Source: Spongisporangium articulatum
GTDB lineage: Bacteria > Actinomycetota > Actinomycetes > Actinomycetales > Kineosporiaceae
DNA length: 64,000 bases
Reading direction: 5' to 3'
NCBI RefSeq assembly: GCF_044465595.1
Contig: NZ_JBITLV010000001.1
Span: 496,001 to 560,000 of the forward strand
Positions 40,083 through 49,123 of the stretch are shown here, in pieces. Made by a program: the position numbers and the translations under genes. A model generated the notes under the pieces. That model was not told the origin of the DNA and made no database searches. It saw only the letters and a program-made list of their open reading frames with translations. Each line of letters begins with the position of its first letter. Within the stretch, counting starts at the first letter, position 1.

Positions 40083-41102
40083 TCAGTTCTGCGTGGCGCC
40101 GATCGCGTTCATCATCAGCGGCCACGACTTCTTCAGCTCGACGTTCCACTCGGCCCAGGCGTGCTCGCCCAGCGGGTAGAAGTCGGTCGTCACCGGGACG
40201 CGGTTCAGCCGCAACTGCAGCACGAAGTCCTGGTTGACGAGGTACGTGGCGGCCTCGATCGTCTGGTCCGGGGTCCAGCCGAGCGTGCTGACGTTGGACG
40301 GGAAGCCGGTCATACCGCTCGAGACGAACAGCCCGGTGCCCTTCAGGTACTTGGCCATGTAGGACGGGTCGTGCGTCTGCCAGTTCTTGGCGTTGACGAG
40401 CGGGACGCCGAAGCGAGCGCTCGGGTCCTTGTCGCCGGCCTCGTAGTAGACGGCCCACTGGACGGCGGGCAGCCGGATCGAGGTCAGACCGCTGTAGGAG
40501 GCGGCGTACTTGAACATGCCCGGGTTGCGGGCCGCGTAGATCATCGAGCCGTAGCCACCGGCCGACAGGCCGGCCACCGCGCGCTGGCCGTTGCCGTGGA
40601 AGGCCTTCTCCACGATCTGGCGGACCTCCTGCGTGTGGAAGGTCTCCCACTGCGGCGGGCCGCCCTTGCCGCCGTTGAAGTAGTTCGTGTACGTGCCCTT
40701 CGGACCCGCCTCGGGGCAGATCACGATGACGTTCCACGGCTTGGCCACCGAGCGCAGGTCGGTCGCACCGGCCCACGTCAGGTAGGTGTCGCCGCCGCCG
40801 CCCGGCAGCATCATGATGGTCGGCCACTTCTTCGTCGTGTCCGGCGTCCAGCCCTGGGGCAGGAGCAGCGCGACGGGCAGCGTCTGCCCCACGGCCGGCG
40901 ACGCGATGTTCATGATCAGGTAGTTCTCGGCCTGATTCCACTCCGTCGACACGACGGTCGCCCCGTCGTCCGCCTTGACCCCGACCAGCGGGCCGGCGGG
41001 CGTCGGGTCCGCGTGCGCGGGACCGGCGAGCACCGTCGTCCCGAGCAGAGCGACCGACGAGACCAGCCCGGCCACGATCAGCTTGAGCCGACCGTTCCTC
41101 AT
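40083..41102 (-). CDS. Secreted Ag85-fold esterase, copy 1
   Basis: A 339-residue exported alpha/beta hydrolase. The signal peptide is MRNGRLKLIVAGLVSSVALL with cleavage near AHADP. The mature part shows MMLPGGGGDTYLTW, the nucleophile GLSAGGYGSMIYAARNPGMF, EAGDKDPSA and the His in LGEHAWAEW. It belongs to the esterase-D/antigen 85 superfamily. It is the most divergent of three tandem paralogues and may hydrolyse or transfer acyl groups at the cell surface. Copies 2 and 3 lie upstream on the same strand. Confidence 0.8.
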   Translation of the reverse strand: MRNGRLKLIVAGLVSSVALLGTTVLAGPAHADPTPAGPLVGVKADDGATVVSTEWNQAENYLIMNIASPAVGQTLPVALLLPQGWTPDTTKKWPTIMMLPGGGGDTYLTWAGATDLRSVAKPWNVIVICPEAGPKGTYTNYFNGGKGGPPQWETFHTQEVRQIVEKAFHGNGQRAVAGLSAGGYGSMIYAARNPGMFKYAASYSGLTSIRLPAVQWAVYYEAGDKDPSARFGVPLVNAKNWQTHDPSYMAKYLKGTGLFVSSGMTGFPSNVSTLGWTPDQTIEAATYLVNQDFVLQLRLNRVPVTTDFYPLGEHAWAEWNVELKKSWPLMMNAIGATQN

Positions 41103-41261
41103 GAGCTTTCACCCGTTCCTGTCTGCGACGCGGGCACCTGCATCAGGGCAGGCGCGAAGTCTTTCCGTCAGGGTGACGCCGCGATCCGGGTCCGATGATG
41201 GCGGGCTCAGGCGTTTTGCGCAGCCCGAATGGTGAAGCCTGTGTGAAGTGTGATGCAAAAT

Positions 41262-42278
41262 TCAGTTCGCGTCGGGCGTGGCCCCGATGGCCTGCATCAT
41301 GACCGGCCACGAGCGGTGCAGCTCCCTCTGCCAGGAGACCCAGTCGTGCTCCCCGAGCGGGTAGAAGTCGGTGGTCACCGGGATGCCCAGGGCCCTCAGC
41401 TTCAGCACCAGCGCCGAGGTGTTGGCCGCGGACGCCGGCTCGACCGCCTGGATCGGCGTCCAGCCGACCGTGTCGGCCGGCGACGGCAGGCCCGTGTAGC
41501 CGCTGGACAGGAACACGCCGGTGCCCCGCAGGTTGGCGGCCAGGTACAGCGGGTCGTGCTGCTCCCAGTTCCGCTCGTCCCGGAACGGGACGCCGAAGCG
41601 GGCGCTCGGGTCGGCGTCACCCGAGGAGAAGTAGACGAACCAGCGGACCAGCGGCATCCGGATCGCGACCAGACCGCTGTAGGAGGCCATGTACCGGAAC
41701 ATCCCGGGATTGCGGGTCGCGTAGGCCGCGGCGCCGTAGCCGCCGGACGACAGCCCGGCGACCGCGCGGGTCGTGTTGGCCCGGTAGGCGCGCTCGACCA
41801 GCTGAAGGACCTCCTGGGTATGGAAGGTCTCCCACGCCGGCTTACCGAACGCCCCCTTGTTGTAGTAGTCCGTGTACAGGCCGTGCGGGCCCGCCTCGGG
41901 GAATACGGTGATGACCTGCCAGGCCGTGGCCAGGGTGTCGATGTCCGTCTTCCGGCTCCACGTGTCGTACGTGTCGCCGCCGCCGCCCTGCAACATCATC
42001 ATCACCGGCCAGGTGCGGGCGGCCGCGAACGACCACCCGCGGGGCAGGATCAGCTTCACGGGCAACGTCTCCCCCATCGCGGGCGACCTCACCTGGACGA
42101 CGACCTGCCGGCCGTCCGCACTCCAGCTCTCGCCGACGATCTCGGCCCCGTCGTCCGCCCGCGTGCCCACCCCGGTGGCCGCCTGCGCGGAGGCGGCCGC
42201 GACCGTCGTCCCCGCCACCAGGGCGACCAGGACCGAGAACCGGGCCACCGGCCGTCCGAGCCGACCGATCCTCTTCAT
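41262..42278 (-). CDS. Secreted Ag85-fold esterase, copy 2
   Basis: A 338-residue paralogue of the neighbouring genes. Signal peptide up to about residue 33 (ARFSVLVALVAGTTVAAASA, cleaved near QAATG), then MMLQGGGGDTYDTW, nucleophile GLSSGGYGAAAYATRNPGMF, FSSGDADPSARFG and LGEHDWVSW. It shares with copy 3 the mature start ATGVGTRADDGAE, pointing to recent duplication. Each of the three has its own leader gap, so they may be separately transcribed. Confidence 0.8.
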   Translation of the reverse strand: MKRIGRLGRPVARFSVLVALVAGTTVAAASAQAATGVGTRADDGAEIVGESWSADGRQVVVQVRSPAMGETLPVKLILPRGWSFAAARTWPVMMMLQGGGGDTYDTWSRKTDIDTLATAWQVITVFPEAGPHGLYTDYYNKGAFGKPAWETFHTQEVLQLVERAYRANTTRAVAGLSSGGYGAAAYATRNPGMFRYMASYSGLVAIRMPLVRWFVYFSSGDADPSARFGVPFRDERNWEQHDPLYLAANLRGTGVFLSSGYTGLPSPADTVGWTPIQAVEPASAANTSALVLKLRALGIPVTTDFYPLGEHDWVSWQRELHRSWPVMMQAIGATPDAN

Positions 42279-42339
42279 GTCAGCATCCCTCCCGCTGAGG
42301 AGGACCCCCCGGCCCGGGCGGAAGGTTGCCCAGGGCGCC

Positions 42340-43347
42340 TCAGGGGTTGGGGCCGGCGCCGATCGCCTGCATCATCAGCGGCCACGACCGGTGCAGTTCC
42401 CGCTGCCACGAGGGCCACTGGTGCTCACCGCGCGGGTAGTAGTGCACGGTGACCGGGATGTTCAGCGCGTTGAGCTTCTTCTCCAACGCGATCGACAGCG
42501 TGGCCGCGATCGGTTCGGCGAACTGCTGGGGGCTCCACGCGACCGTGTCGTCCTCGGCCGGGATGCCCGTGTAGCCGCTGGACAGGTAGATGCCGGTGCC
42601 GCGCAGGTTCCCGGCCATGTACAGCGGGTCGTGCAGCTCCCAGTTGCGCTCGTTCACGAACGGGACGCCGAAGCGCCTGCTCGGGTCCGCGTCGCGGGAG
42701 GCGAAGAAGGCGGCCCAGCGGATGATCGGCAGCCGGATCGTCACGAGCCCGCTGTAGGAGGAGGCGTACTTGAACATGCCCGGGTTGCGGGCCGCGTAGA
42801 TCATCGAGCCGTACCCGCCCGAGGACAGGCCGGCCACCGCGCGGTTGGTGTTGGCCCGGTACGTCTTCTGCAGGATCTGCAGGACCTCCTGGGTGTGGAA
42901 GTCCTCCCAGGCCGGCTTCCCGAACCTCCCGCCGTTGAAGTAGTTCGTGTAGGTGGCGTTGTCGCCCGCCTCGGGGAAGACCGTGATGACCTGCCACTTC
43001 TTGGCCAGCGCGTCGACGTCGGTCTTGGCGCCCCACGTCGTGTAGTCGTCGTGGCCCCCGCCCTGCAACATCATCATGACGGGCCAGCGCCGACTCGACT
43101 CGAACGACCAGCCGACCGGCATGATCAGCTTGACCGGCAGCGTCCGGCCGACCGCGGGCGACCTGATCTCGATCGTCAGCTCACGCAGGTCCCAGCTCCA
43201 GCGCTCGCTGACCACCTCGGCGCCGTCGGCGGCCCGGGTGCCCACCCCGGTGGCGGCCTGCGCGGGCCCCGCGACGACCGCCGTCCCGGCCAGCAGCGCG
43301 AGCAGCGCGACCAACACCCCCGCGACCGCCCCCCGACCCAGCTTCAT
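42340..43347 (-). CDS. Secreted Ag85-fold esterase, copy 3
   Basis: A 335-residue exported esterase. The ATG at 43345-43347 is chosen because it starts the signal peptide (MKLGRGAVAGVLVALLALLA, cleavage near QAATG); the frame extends far upstream but without protein character. Motifs: MMLQGGGHDDYTTW, GLSSGGYGSMIYAARNPGMF, FASRDADPSRRFG and RGEHQWPSW. It is the probable first gene of the tandem set. Confidence 0.8.
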   Translation of the reverse strand: MKLGRGAVAGVLVALLALLAGTAVVAGPAQAATGVGTRAADGAEVVSERWSWDLRELTIEIRSPAVGRTLPVKLIMPVGWSFESSRRWPVMMMLQGGGHDDYTTWGAKTDVDALAKKWQVITVFPEAGDNATYTNYFNGGRFGKPAWEDFHTQEVLQILQKTYRANTNRAVAGLSSGGYGSMIYAARNPGMFKYASSYSGLVTIRLPIIRWAAFFASRDADPSRRFGVPFVNERNWELHDPLYMAGNLRGTGIYLSSGYTGIPAEDDTVAWSPQQFAEPIAATLSIALEKKLNALNIPVTVHYYPRGEHQWPSWQRELHRSWPLMMQAIGAGPNP

Positions 43348-43587
43348 CCCTGGTTGTCCCCTTCTCGCGACGCCTGCACCCCGGGTGCGCATGCTGCTCA
43401 GGCGGAGGTGCTGCTCACAAGAGCACCCTCCCGGGGTACCGGCGGGCACGGAACCACGTCCACCCCACCGGGGCCACGTCACTGCGGGACGATCCTCGCC
43501 CGACGGGAGCAAAGGTGCAGTCCGAAACGGTGAAACTCCTGGGGCCTGCGCCCGGAATGTCCCACCTCGGCGTGGCAGGATGCCCCC

Positions 43588-43965
43588 GTGCAGATCCTGA
43601 TCAAGATCGTGGTCAACGCCGTGGCCATCTGGGTGGCCGCGCAACTGCTGGACGGCGTGCAGCTGGCCGAGAGCGGCTCCACCAGCGACAAGGTCGTCAC
43701 CGTGCTCGTCGTGGGCGCGATCTTCGGCCTCGTGAACGCGGTGATCAAGCCGATCGTGCAGATCTTCTCGTTCCCCTTCTACATCCTCACGCTCGGCCTG
43801 TTCGCCCTCGTCGTGAACGCGCTGATGCTCGAGCTGGTGGCCTGGCTGGCGGACAGGTTCGACCTGGCCTTCTCGATCGACGACTTCTTCTGGTCGGCGA
43901 TCCTCGCGGCGATCATCGTGTCGCTGGTGAGCATGGCGTTGAACCTGGTGCTCTCGGACGACTAG
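43588..43965 (+). CDS. Phage holin family 4-type (YvlD-like) membrane protein
   Basis: A 125-residue protein with four hydrophobic segments: ILIKIVVNAVAIWVAAQLL, VVTVLVVGAIFGLVNAVI, FYILTLGLFALVVNALMLEL and ILAAIIVSLVSMALNLVL. The NAVIKPIVQIFSFPFYILTL block is the hallmark of this chromosomal holin-like family. It is probably an envelope-stress protein rather than a phage lysis gene. A large inverted repeat follows at the stop codon. Confidence 0.8.
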   Translation: MQILIKIVVNAVAIWVAAQLLDGVQLAESGSTSDKVVTVLVVGAIFGLVNAVIKPIVQIFSFPFYILTLGLFALVVNALMLELVAWLADRFDLAFSIDDFFWSAILAAIIVSLVSMALNLVLSDD

Positions 43966-44060
43966 GGCGTGACTCCCGACCCGCCGCCGTAGCGAGCAGG
44001 CGGCCGGCGGAGTGCCCGCCGGGCGTCGCGCAGTAGGCGGGGGGTCGGGAGTCACGCCCT
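43964..44060 (+). terminator. Long inverted repeat after the holin-like gene
   Basis: Perfect 19-base arms at 43964-43982 and 44042-44060 (core AGGGCGTGACTCCCGACC) overlap the stop codon and enclose a 59-base GC-rich loop. Another member of the long-armed terminators of this chromosome. Confidence 0.6.
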
Positions 44061-44203
44061 CAGGTTCACCCGGGCGGGTTGTTCTCCCGCTCTGCGCCGG
44101 GTTGGGTGGACACGCCCGACTCGGCGGTCGTACGCGTCCGTGCCACGATCGTGACCTCCGGTGCGACTCGGCGCCGGGCGTCCGGGCACGAGCGAGGTAG
44201 GGG

Positions 44204-45361
44204 TTGGACGACGACCAGCAGGGTGCGTGGTGGACCAAGCCACCCAGCCCACCCACGCCGACCCGTCCGCTGAGACCACCCACCGCCCGGGCGACGGGCG
44301 GGTCCGCGGGCGGCACGTCGTCGTCCCCGGCCGCCCCCCAGGGACCGGCCGACGGCGACCTGGACGACGGGGTCGTCGACCGCTTCGCCGACCGACGCGA
44401 GGAGCCGATCGGGCGGGCCGGGCCGCCCGAGGACCCGATCGAGATCTACGACCGGGCACCGCACCGGCCGCACCCGGGACCGGTGTCGGGCCTGAGCACG
44501 CACCCCGACCCGCCGACGCGGCCGATGGAGTACCTGACCGTCCGCCTCGACCCGGACTCGCCCGCGAACGGGTTGAGGCCGATCAGCGGCGACACGATGG
44601 AGGTGCCGGCGGCGGCGATGCCGCGACTGCGCCAGGGACCGCCTTCCGAACCGCGACCGGCGCCCACCGTGCAGCGCGGGCCGGTGATCCTGCTGGCCGC
44701 CGGCGTGCTGCTGGTCATCGTGACCGTCGCCGTGATCGCCAGCCGAGTGGCCACCGGGGCCGGGCCGCGGACCACGCTCGGCCCCGCCACGTCGGCGACC
44801 CCGGCGCCGGCCGTGTTCAGCGGGACGCCGCCGCGCAACCTCGAACAGGTCAACCGGGCCAAGGCGACGCAACTGCTGGCCCGGGCGCACCGGTCGGCGG
44901 GCGGCACCATCAAGCGGGCCTTCACCTGGACCGACGGCAACGGGATGAACCTGCTGGTCACCGCCTCCAACCGGACCAGCGCCGGGACCAGCCTGCGGGT
45001 CACCCAGCTCGCCCGGCTGGACGGCAAGCCGCAGGTGCTGCGCGTGATGATCGAGCCGGACCTGCCGGAGTGCTCGGGCGACGACCCGAAGGCCGGGTTC
45101 ACGGCCGGGTCGATGTTCGTGCGCGACCTGGACGGCGACGGCGTGGCCGAGGCGACGGTGGGCTGGTCGTCGCGGTGCGGGTCGGGCCCGAGCGTGGCCA
45201 AGCTGGCGCTGCTGTCGGACGGGCAGAAGTACATCATCCGCGGCGAGGGCGACGTCGGGAACGCCGGCTCGGGTTCCGGGGTGCCCGACCCGGTGGCCGC
45301 CCGCTGGCCGGCGAAGTTCCTCGGCCCGCTGACCACGCTGTACCGCTCGCTCTACTTCTGA
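44204..45361 (+). CDS. Membrane-anchored protein with proline-rich cytosolic N-terminus, unknown function
   Basis: A 385-residue protein. Residues 1-155 are Pro/Asp/Arg-rich and disordered (PPSPPTPTRPLRPPTARAT), one helix follows (VILLAAGVLLVIVTVAVIAS, about 158-177), then an extracellular domain. That domain contains FVRDLDGDGVAEATVGW, an EF-hand-like DxDxDG calcium loop as in integrin/FG-GAP-like repeats. Type II topology is expected. No family name is recognised. Confidence 0.6.
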   Translation: MDDDQQGAWWTKPPSPPTPTRPLRPPTARATGGSAGGTSSSPAAPQGPADGDLDDGVVDRFADRREEPIGRAGPPEDPIEIYDRAPHRPHPGPVSGLSTHPDPPTRPMEYLTVRLDPDSPANGLRPISGDTMEVPAAAMPRLRQGPPSEPRPAPTVQRGPVILLAAGVLLVIVTVAVIASRVATGAGPRTTLGPATSATPAPAVFSGTPPRNLEQVNRAKATQLLARAHRSAGGTIKRAFTWTDGNGMNLLVTASNRTSAGTSLRVTQLARLDGKPQVLRVMIEPDLPECSGDDPKAGFTAGSMFVRDLDGDGVAEATVGWSSRCGSGPSVAKLALLSDGQKYIIRGEGDVGNAGSGSGVPDPVAARWPAKFLGPLTTLYRSLYF

Positions 45362-45447
45362 GGCGGCCCGGCTTCCGGGGGCTCGCCATGGCGGCCCGTT
45401 CCGGGGTGGGTGTACCGCGCGGCGGACCCACCAGGGACCATGGCGCG

Positions 45448-46212
45448 ATGAGCGTGGTGGACAAGGACTCCGTCGGGCGGGGTGAGCGGCAGTTCCACAT
45501 CGGCGTCGCGCCCGGTGAGGTCGGCAGCGTCGTGCTGATGCCCGGAGACCCGTTCCGGGTACCGATCGTGGCCGAGTTCCTGACCGACGTCCGCGAGGTC
45601 GCGCACCGGCGCGAGCACCGGACGATGACCGGGTACTACCAGGGCAAGCTGATCACGGCCACGTCCACGGGGATGGGCTGCCCGTCGACGGCGATCGCCG
45701 TGGAGGAACTGGCCCGGGTGGGCGTGACGTCGTTCATCCGGGTCGGCAGTTCCGCGGGCCTGCAGCCCGGGATCGAGCCCGGGGACCTGCTGGTCAGCGA
45801 GGGGACGCTGCGCAACGACGGGACGACGGCCGCCTACGCGCACCCGGGGTTCCCCGCCGTGCCCGACCTGGAGATCGCGCTGTCGCTGCGCCGGCAGGCC
45901 GCGCGCCTCGCGGAGGGGGCCGGACTCGGCTGGCACAGCGGCATCAACGCCAGCGACGACGCCTTCTACGCCGAGACCCCCGAGTGGATCGCGGAACTCA
46001 ACCGGCTCGGGGTCCTCAACGTCGAGATGGAGAGCTCGGCGATGTACGTCGTGGCGCGGCTGCGCGGCCTGCGCGCGGGGATGATCTGTGCAGCCTCCAG
46101 CAACCTGGTGACGGGCGCCTCGGTGTACGACGAGGGGACGTCGCGGTTGCCCGACGGGTGGCGCTGCTCGATCGAGGCGGCCCTGGCGACGTGCGTGGAG
46201 CTGGACCTGTGA
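45448..46212 (+). CDS. udp: Uridine phosphorylase (NP-I family)
   Basis: A 254-residue nucleoside phosphorylase. The phosphate-binding GDPFRVP and GVTSFIRVGSSAGLQ, and the substrate loop LNVEMESSAMYVVAR near the end, match the hexameric NP-I group, closest to uridine phosphorylase. It splits uridine with phosphate to uracil and ribose 1-phosphate. Its stop overlaps the start of the deaminase gene (GTGA), forming a nucleoside-salvage pair. Confidence 0.85.
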   Translation: MSVVDKDSVGRGERQFHIGVAPGEVGSVVLMPGDPFRVPIVAEFLTDVREVAHRREHRTMTGYYQGKLITATSTGMGCPSTAIAVEELARVGVTSFIRVGSSAGLQPGIEPGDLLVSEGTLRNDGTTAAYAHPGFPAVPDLEIALSLRRQAARLAEGAGLGWHSGINASDDAFYAETPEWIAELNRLGVLNVEMESSAMYVVARLRGLRAGMICAASSNLVTGASVYDEGTSRLPDGWRCSIEAALATCVELDL

Positions 46213-47216
46213 GCGTCCCGGTGAACCTGCACACCCACCTCGAAGGTCGGGTGCGACCCTCGACCGCGGCCGAACTGGCCTCCGCCGCAGGCGTTCCGGA
46301 GCCGACGGACGGGTGGGAGGCCGCGCTGTCGCTGGACGGCCCGGCCGACCTGACCACCTACCTGGACAAGGTCGCCGCCTCGTACCCGTTCTTCGGCACG
46401 CCCGAGCTGCTGGCCCGGATCGCCTGCGAGGCGGTCGAGGACGCGGCCGCCGACGGGTGTGCCTACCTGGAGCTGCGGTTCGGCCCGGCCACCCACGTGC
46501 GGGACGGCTGGTCCGTGGACGACGTGGTGCGGGCCGCGTGCGAGGGCGTGCGGCTCGGGGTGGCCCGGTCGGGGATGCCGGCCGGGATCGTCGTCGCGGC
46601 GCTGCGGAAGCGGTCGGCGGAGTCGAACCTCGCCGTGGCGCGGGCCGCGGCCCGGTTCGCGGGGGACGGTGTGGTCGGCTTCGACCTGGCCGGGGACGAG
46701 TCGGTGGTCCCCCAGATCGCCCCGTTCGTCGACTGTTACGCGGTGGCCCGAGCCGCCGGACTGGGCCTGACCTGTCACGCGGCCGAGGCGGCCCCGGGGT
46801 TCCGGGCCCGGGAGGCGGTCGAGCTGCTCGGCGTGACCCGGATCGGTCACGGCGCCCACCTGGCCGCCGACCCGGAACTGCTGCGCTGGGCGGCCGGTTC
46901 CGGGGTGACGGTCGAGGTCTGCCCGACGTCGAACTGGTTCACCGGTGCGATCGGGTCGGTGCGGGCGCACCCGGCGCCGGTGTTCGCCGCCGCCGGGGTC
47001 GGCCTCGTGCTGGGCGACGACAATCCCGTGCAGACCCGGTCCCCGCTGTCGGCCGAGCGTGAGGTGCTCACCACCGCACTGGGTTTCGCCCCGGACGACC
47101 TGGCCGCGCTGGACGCCCGAAGCGTCGAGGTCGGCTTCATGCCTGACTCGACCCGGGCCGCCCTCCGGGCCCGTGCTGCCGAGATGCACAGTAACGAGGG
47201 CCCGGAACCCTCGTGA
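46209..47216 (+). CDS. add: Adenosine deaminase family protein
   Basis: A 335-residue TIM-barrel deaminase. Zinc and catalytic motifs are HTHLEGRVRPST at the start, LTCHAAEAAPG, IGHGAHLAADP, EVCPTSNW and LGDDNPV. It would deaminate adenosine (or a related purine) to inosine. The GTG start at 46209 overlaps the uridine phosphorylase stop, so both salvage enzymes are translated together. The protein is slightly short at the N-terminus, starting only seven residues before HTHLEG. Confidence 0.85.
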   Translation: MSVPVNLHTHLEGRVRPSTAAELASAAGVPEPTDGWEAALSLDGPADLTTYLDKVAASYPFFGTPELLARIACEAVEDAAADGCAYLELRFGPATHVRDGWSVDDVVRAACEGVRLGVARSGMPAGIVVAALRKRSAESNLAVARAAARFAGDGVVGFDLAGDESVVPQIAPFVDCYAVARAAGLGLTCHAAEAAPGFRAREAVELLGVTRIGHGAHLAADPELLRWAAGSGVTVEVCPTSNWFTGAIGSVRAHPAPVFAAAGVGLVLGDDNPVQTRSPLSAEREVLTTALGFAPDDLAALDARSVEVGFMPDSTRAALRARAAEMHSNEGPEPS

Positions 47217-47225
47217 GATGTGCAT
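47184..47225 (+). terminator. Terminator hairpin spanning the deaminase stop codon
   Basis: ATGCACA and ACGAGGG (47184-47200) pair with CCCTCGT and TGTGCAT (47208-47225) in a two-part stem around CCCGGAA. The stop codon lies inside. It separates convergent genes. Confidence 0.55.
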
Positions 47226-47241
47226 TCCGACAGCATGAGCA

Positions 47242-48717
47242 TCAGGGGCGGGTGACGGTCGCGTTGAACGCCTCGACCTCGTCGCCCGGGCGGGCCAAGA
47301 AGGCCGCGGCCCCGGCCCGCCAGTGCGCGAGCGACGGGTCGGTCGAGGCGTCGAGCGCGGTCGCGGTGCTCCCGTAGACCGCCTGGTGGTGCGCGATCAA
47401 GGGGCGCCGGCCGTGGGCGGCCTCGACGAACGGGTCGGCGCTCAGGTCGCGCTCGACCGTGATCCAGTTCGGCCGGTCGGGGTTGTCGGCGCCGTCGAGC
47501 CGCGGCGTCGGGTCCTGCTGGTGCTCGAGGGCGAGGACCTGGACGTCGTCGGGCACGTCGAACTGCGCCACCGGCGCCCCCGACACCACGACATGGGTCA
47601 CATGGAACTCCTTGCGCAGCAATGGATCCGCAGCTAATGACGCCGCGGTGATACCACCCAGCGAGTGCCCGACCAGCATCACCGGCTCCCCCGGCCGGAC
47701 CCCGGCCCGGCGCATCGTGAGCAGCACGCCCTCGGCCGCGTCGGTGCGCCGCCCGGCCATGGCCCGGACGTCGGAGCTCAGGTCGAACGGGTTCGTACCC
47801 GCCTTCGGGCTCCACTGCGAGGTGCCCGGCACGCTGACCACCCAGGACACCTTCCCGTCGGGCGCGACGATGCGCTCGGCGTGCACCCGGGGTGCGGCCT
47901 CGTCGGTGGACGGCGAGCGCCGCAGCAGGTCGGCCACTCCGGCGGGGGCGGTGGCCGGGTTGAGCGCGGGCCGGACGACGACGCTCGGTGGCCCGGCCGG
48001 CTCACTCAGGTACGGGCCACGACCGGTCAGGCGGGTCAGCCCGGCGCCACCGAGCGCGAGCAGCGCCGCAAGCTCGGCCGACCCACCGGGCGGGTGCCCC
48101 GGCAGCCAGAGCCCGGGTGGCCCCGACCCGGCCGGGCTCAGCACCCCGGGCGCGGCGCCGACCACGGTCTCGACGAGCGCGTCGTTCGCTGTGAACCGCC
48201 ACAGCAGGTCCGCGCCCACCTCACCGACCGGCGCGGGAACACCTTGCGGACCGGTCGCTTTCACGGCCAGCGCCCCGCCGGCCAGCAGCACCGGGGTCAG
48301 CGGGGACACCACGAGCCCGACGCCGGCGGCCAGGACCGCCAGCCCGGCCACCCGGCCCAGCTCGAGCCGGACCGCCCGCACCGACGCATCGGCCGCCGCG
48401 TCCGCCGCCCGGTAGGCCGCCACCGCCCCGGCCACCCCACCGGCCAGCAGCTCGGCCCGGGCCGTGACCGCGGCCAACCCGTGCGGGCCCAGGGTCGCGG
48501 CGGCCAGCGACCCGGCGGCGGGACCGAACGTCCCCGGGGACACGAGGGCCCCGGCCACCCAGTCGACGTCCGCGGCGGCCAGCGCCAGCCGCGCGCCGCC
48601 CAGGGCGAGCCGCTCGGCGGTGCGGTGCAACAGCCCGGCGGCCCGGTCGAGGTCGTCGAGCCGGGCGGTGGTGCCGCCGACCCCGCCGTGCACGGTCAGC
48701 TCCGGCGCGCGCGTCAC
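47242..48717 (-). CDS. Lipase-like protein with ESX-type helical N-terminus
   Basis: A 491-residue protein. The first 130 residues are Ala/Leu-rich helices like a WXG100/ESX substrate (LDDLDRAAGLLHRTAERLAL), then a hydrophobic Gly-rich segment (GLAVLAAGVGLVVSPLTPVL), and from about residue 285 an alpha/beta hydrolase with the nucleophile VMLVGHSLGGITAASL. There is no Sec signal. GTG 48717 overlaps the stop of the WXG100-like gene, so the two form a pair like type VII secretion partner and effector. Export by a type VII system is inference; no secretion genes are in the window. Confidence 0.65.
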   Translation of the reverse strand: MTRAPELTVHGGVGGTTARLDDLDRAAGLLHRTAERLALGGARLALAAADVDWVAGALVSPGTFGPAAGSLAAATLGPHGLAAVTARAELLAGGVAGAVAAYRAADAAADASVRAVRLELGRVAGLAVLAAGVGLVVSPLTPVLLAGGALAVKATGPQGVPAPVGEVGADLLWRFTANDALVETVVGAAPGVLSPAGSGPPGLWLPGHPPGGSAELAALLALGGAGLTRLTGRGPYLSEPAGPPSVVVRPALNPATAPAGVADLLRRSPSTDEAAPRVHAERIVAPDGKVSWVVSVPGTSQWSPKAGTNPFDLSSDVRAMAGRRTDAAEGVLLTMRRAGVRPGEPVMLVGHSLGGITAASLAADPLLRKEFHVTHVVVSGAPVAQFDVPDDVQVLALEHQQDPTPRLDGADNPDRPNWITVERDLSADPFVEAAHGRRPLIAHHQAVYGSTATALDASTDPSLAHWRAGAAAFLARPGDEVEAFNATVTRP

Positions 48718-48977
48718 GAGAACCGGCCCAGGAGGCCGCCGTCGGCCACCGCCCGCGCATGCCGGGCCACCGCGCCGGCCGCCTCGTCGAGGGCGCTCGC
48801 GACCGCCAGCACCCGCGTCACCTCAGCGGCTAACTCGGCCCGAAAGGCCTCGGCGGCCAACGACTCCCAGTCGACGGCGGCCGCGGCGCGCAGCTCGTCG
48901 GCCGCCGAGCGCACCTCCCCCGCGACCGCCCGGACCGCCCCTTCCAGCCGCCACGCACCCGAGCTCAGCCCGTCCAC
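48714..48977 (-). CDS. WXG100-like small helical protein
   Basis: An 87-residue helical-hairpin protein starting VDGLSSGAWRLEGAVRAVAG; the turn VDWESLAAEAF has the W-x-x of the WXG100 hairpin with Ser in place of Gly. The GTG at 48975-48977 is chosen because GGAGG lies eight bases upstream. It overlaps the lipase-like gene by GTGA. Probably a chaperone or secretion partner of that protein. Confidence 0.55.
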   Translation of the reverse strand: MDGLSSGAWRLEGAVRAVAGEVRSAADELRAAAAVDWESLAAEAFRAELAAEVTRVLAVASALDEAAGAVARHARAVADGGLLGRFS

Positions 48978-49123
48978 CCCAACCACCTCCGTCACCCGCG
49001 GTCCCGCCACGATGACAGCGCCGGCCGACCCCGACGGGCGACCGGCGCCTCGGCTGTGGACAACTCGGACGTCTTGCCGGGTGTGGGTCGCGCGGTGAGG
49101 CCGTGATGGCGGACGATGGGTCA

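Noticed and set aside
43588..43965. Holin-like gene as evidence of a prophage
   Set aside because: No other phage genes are near it and this holin family 4 type is widespread as a chromosomal membrane protein.
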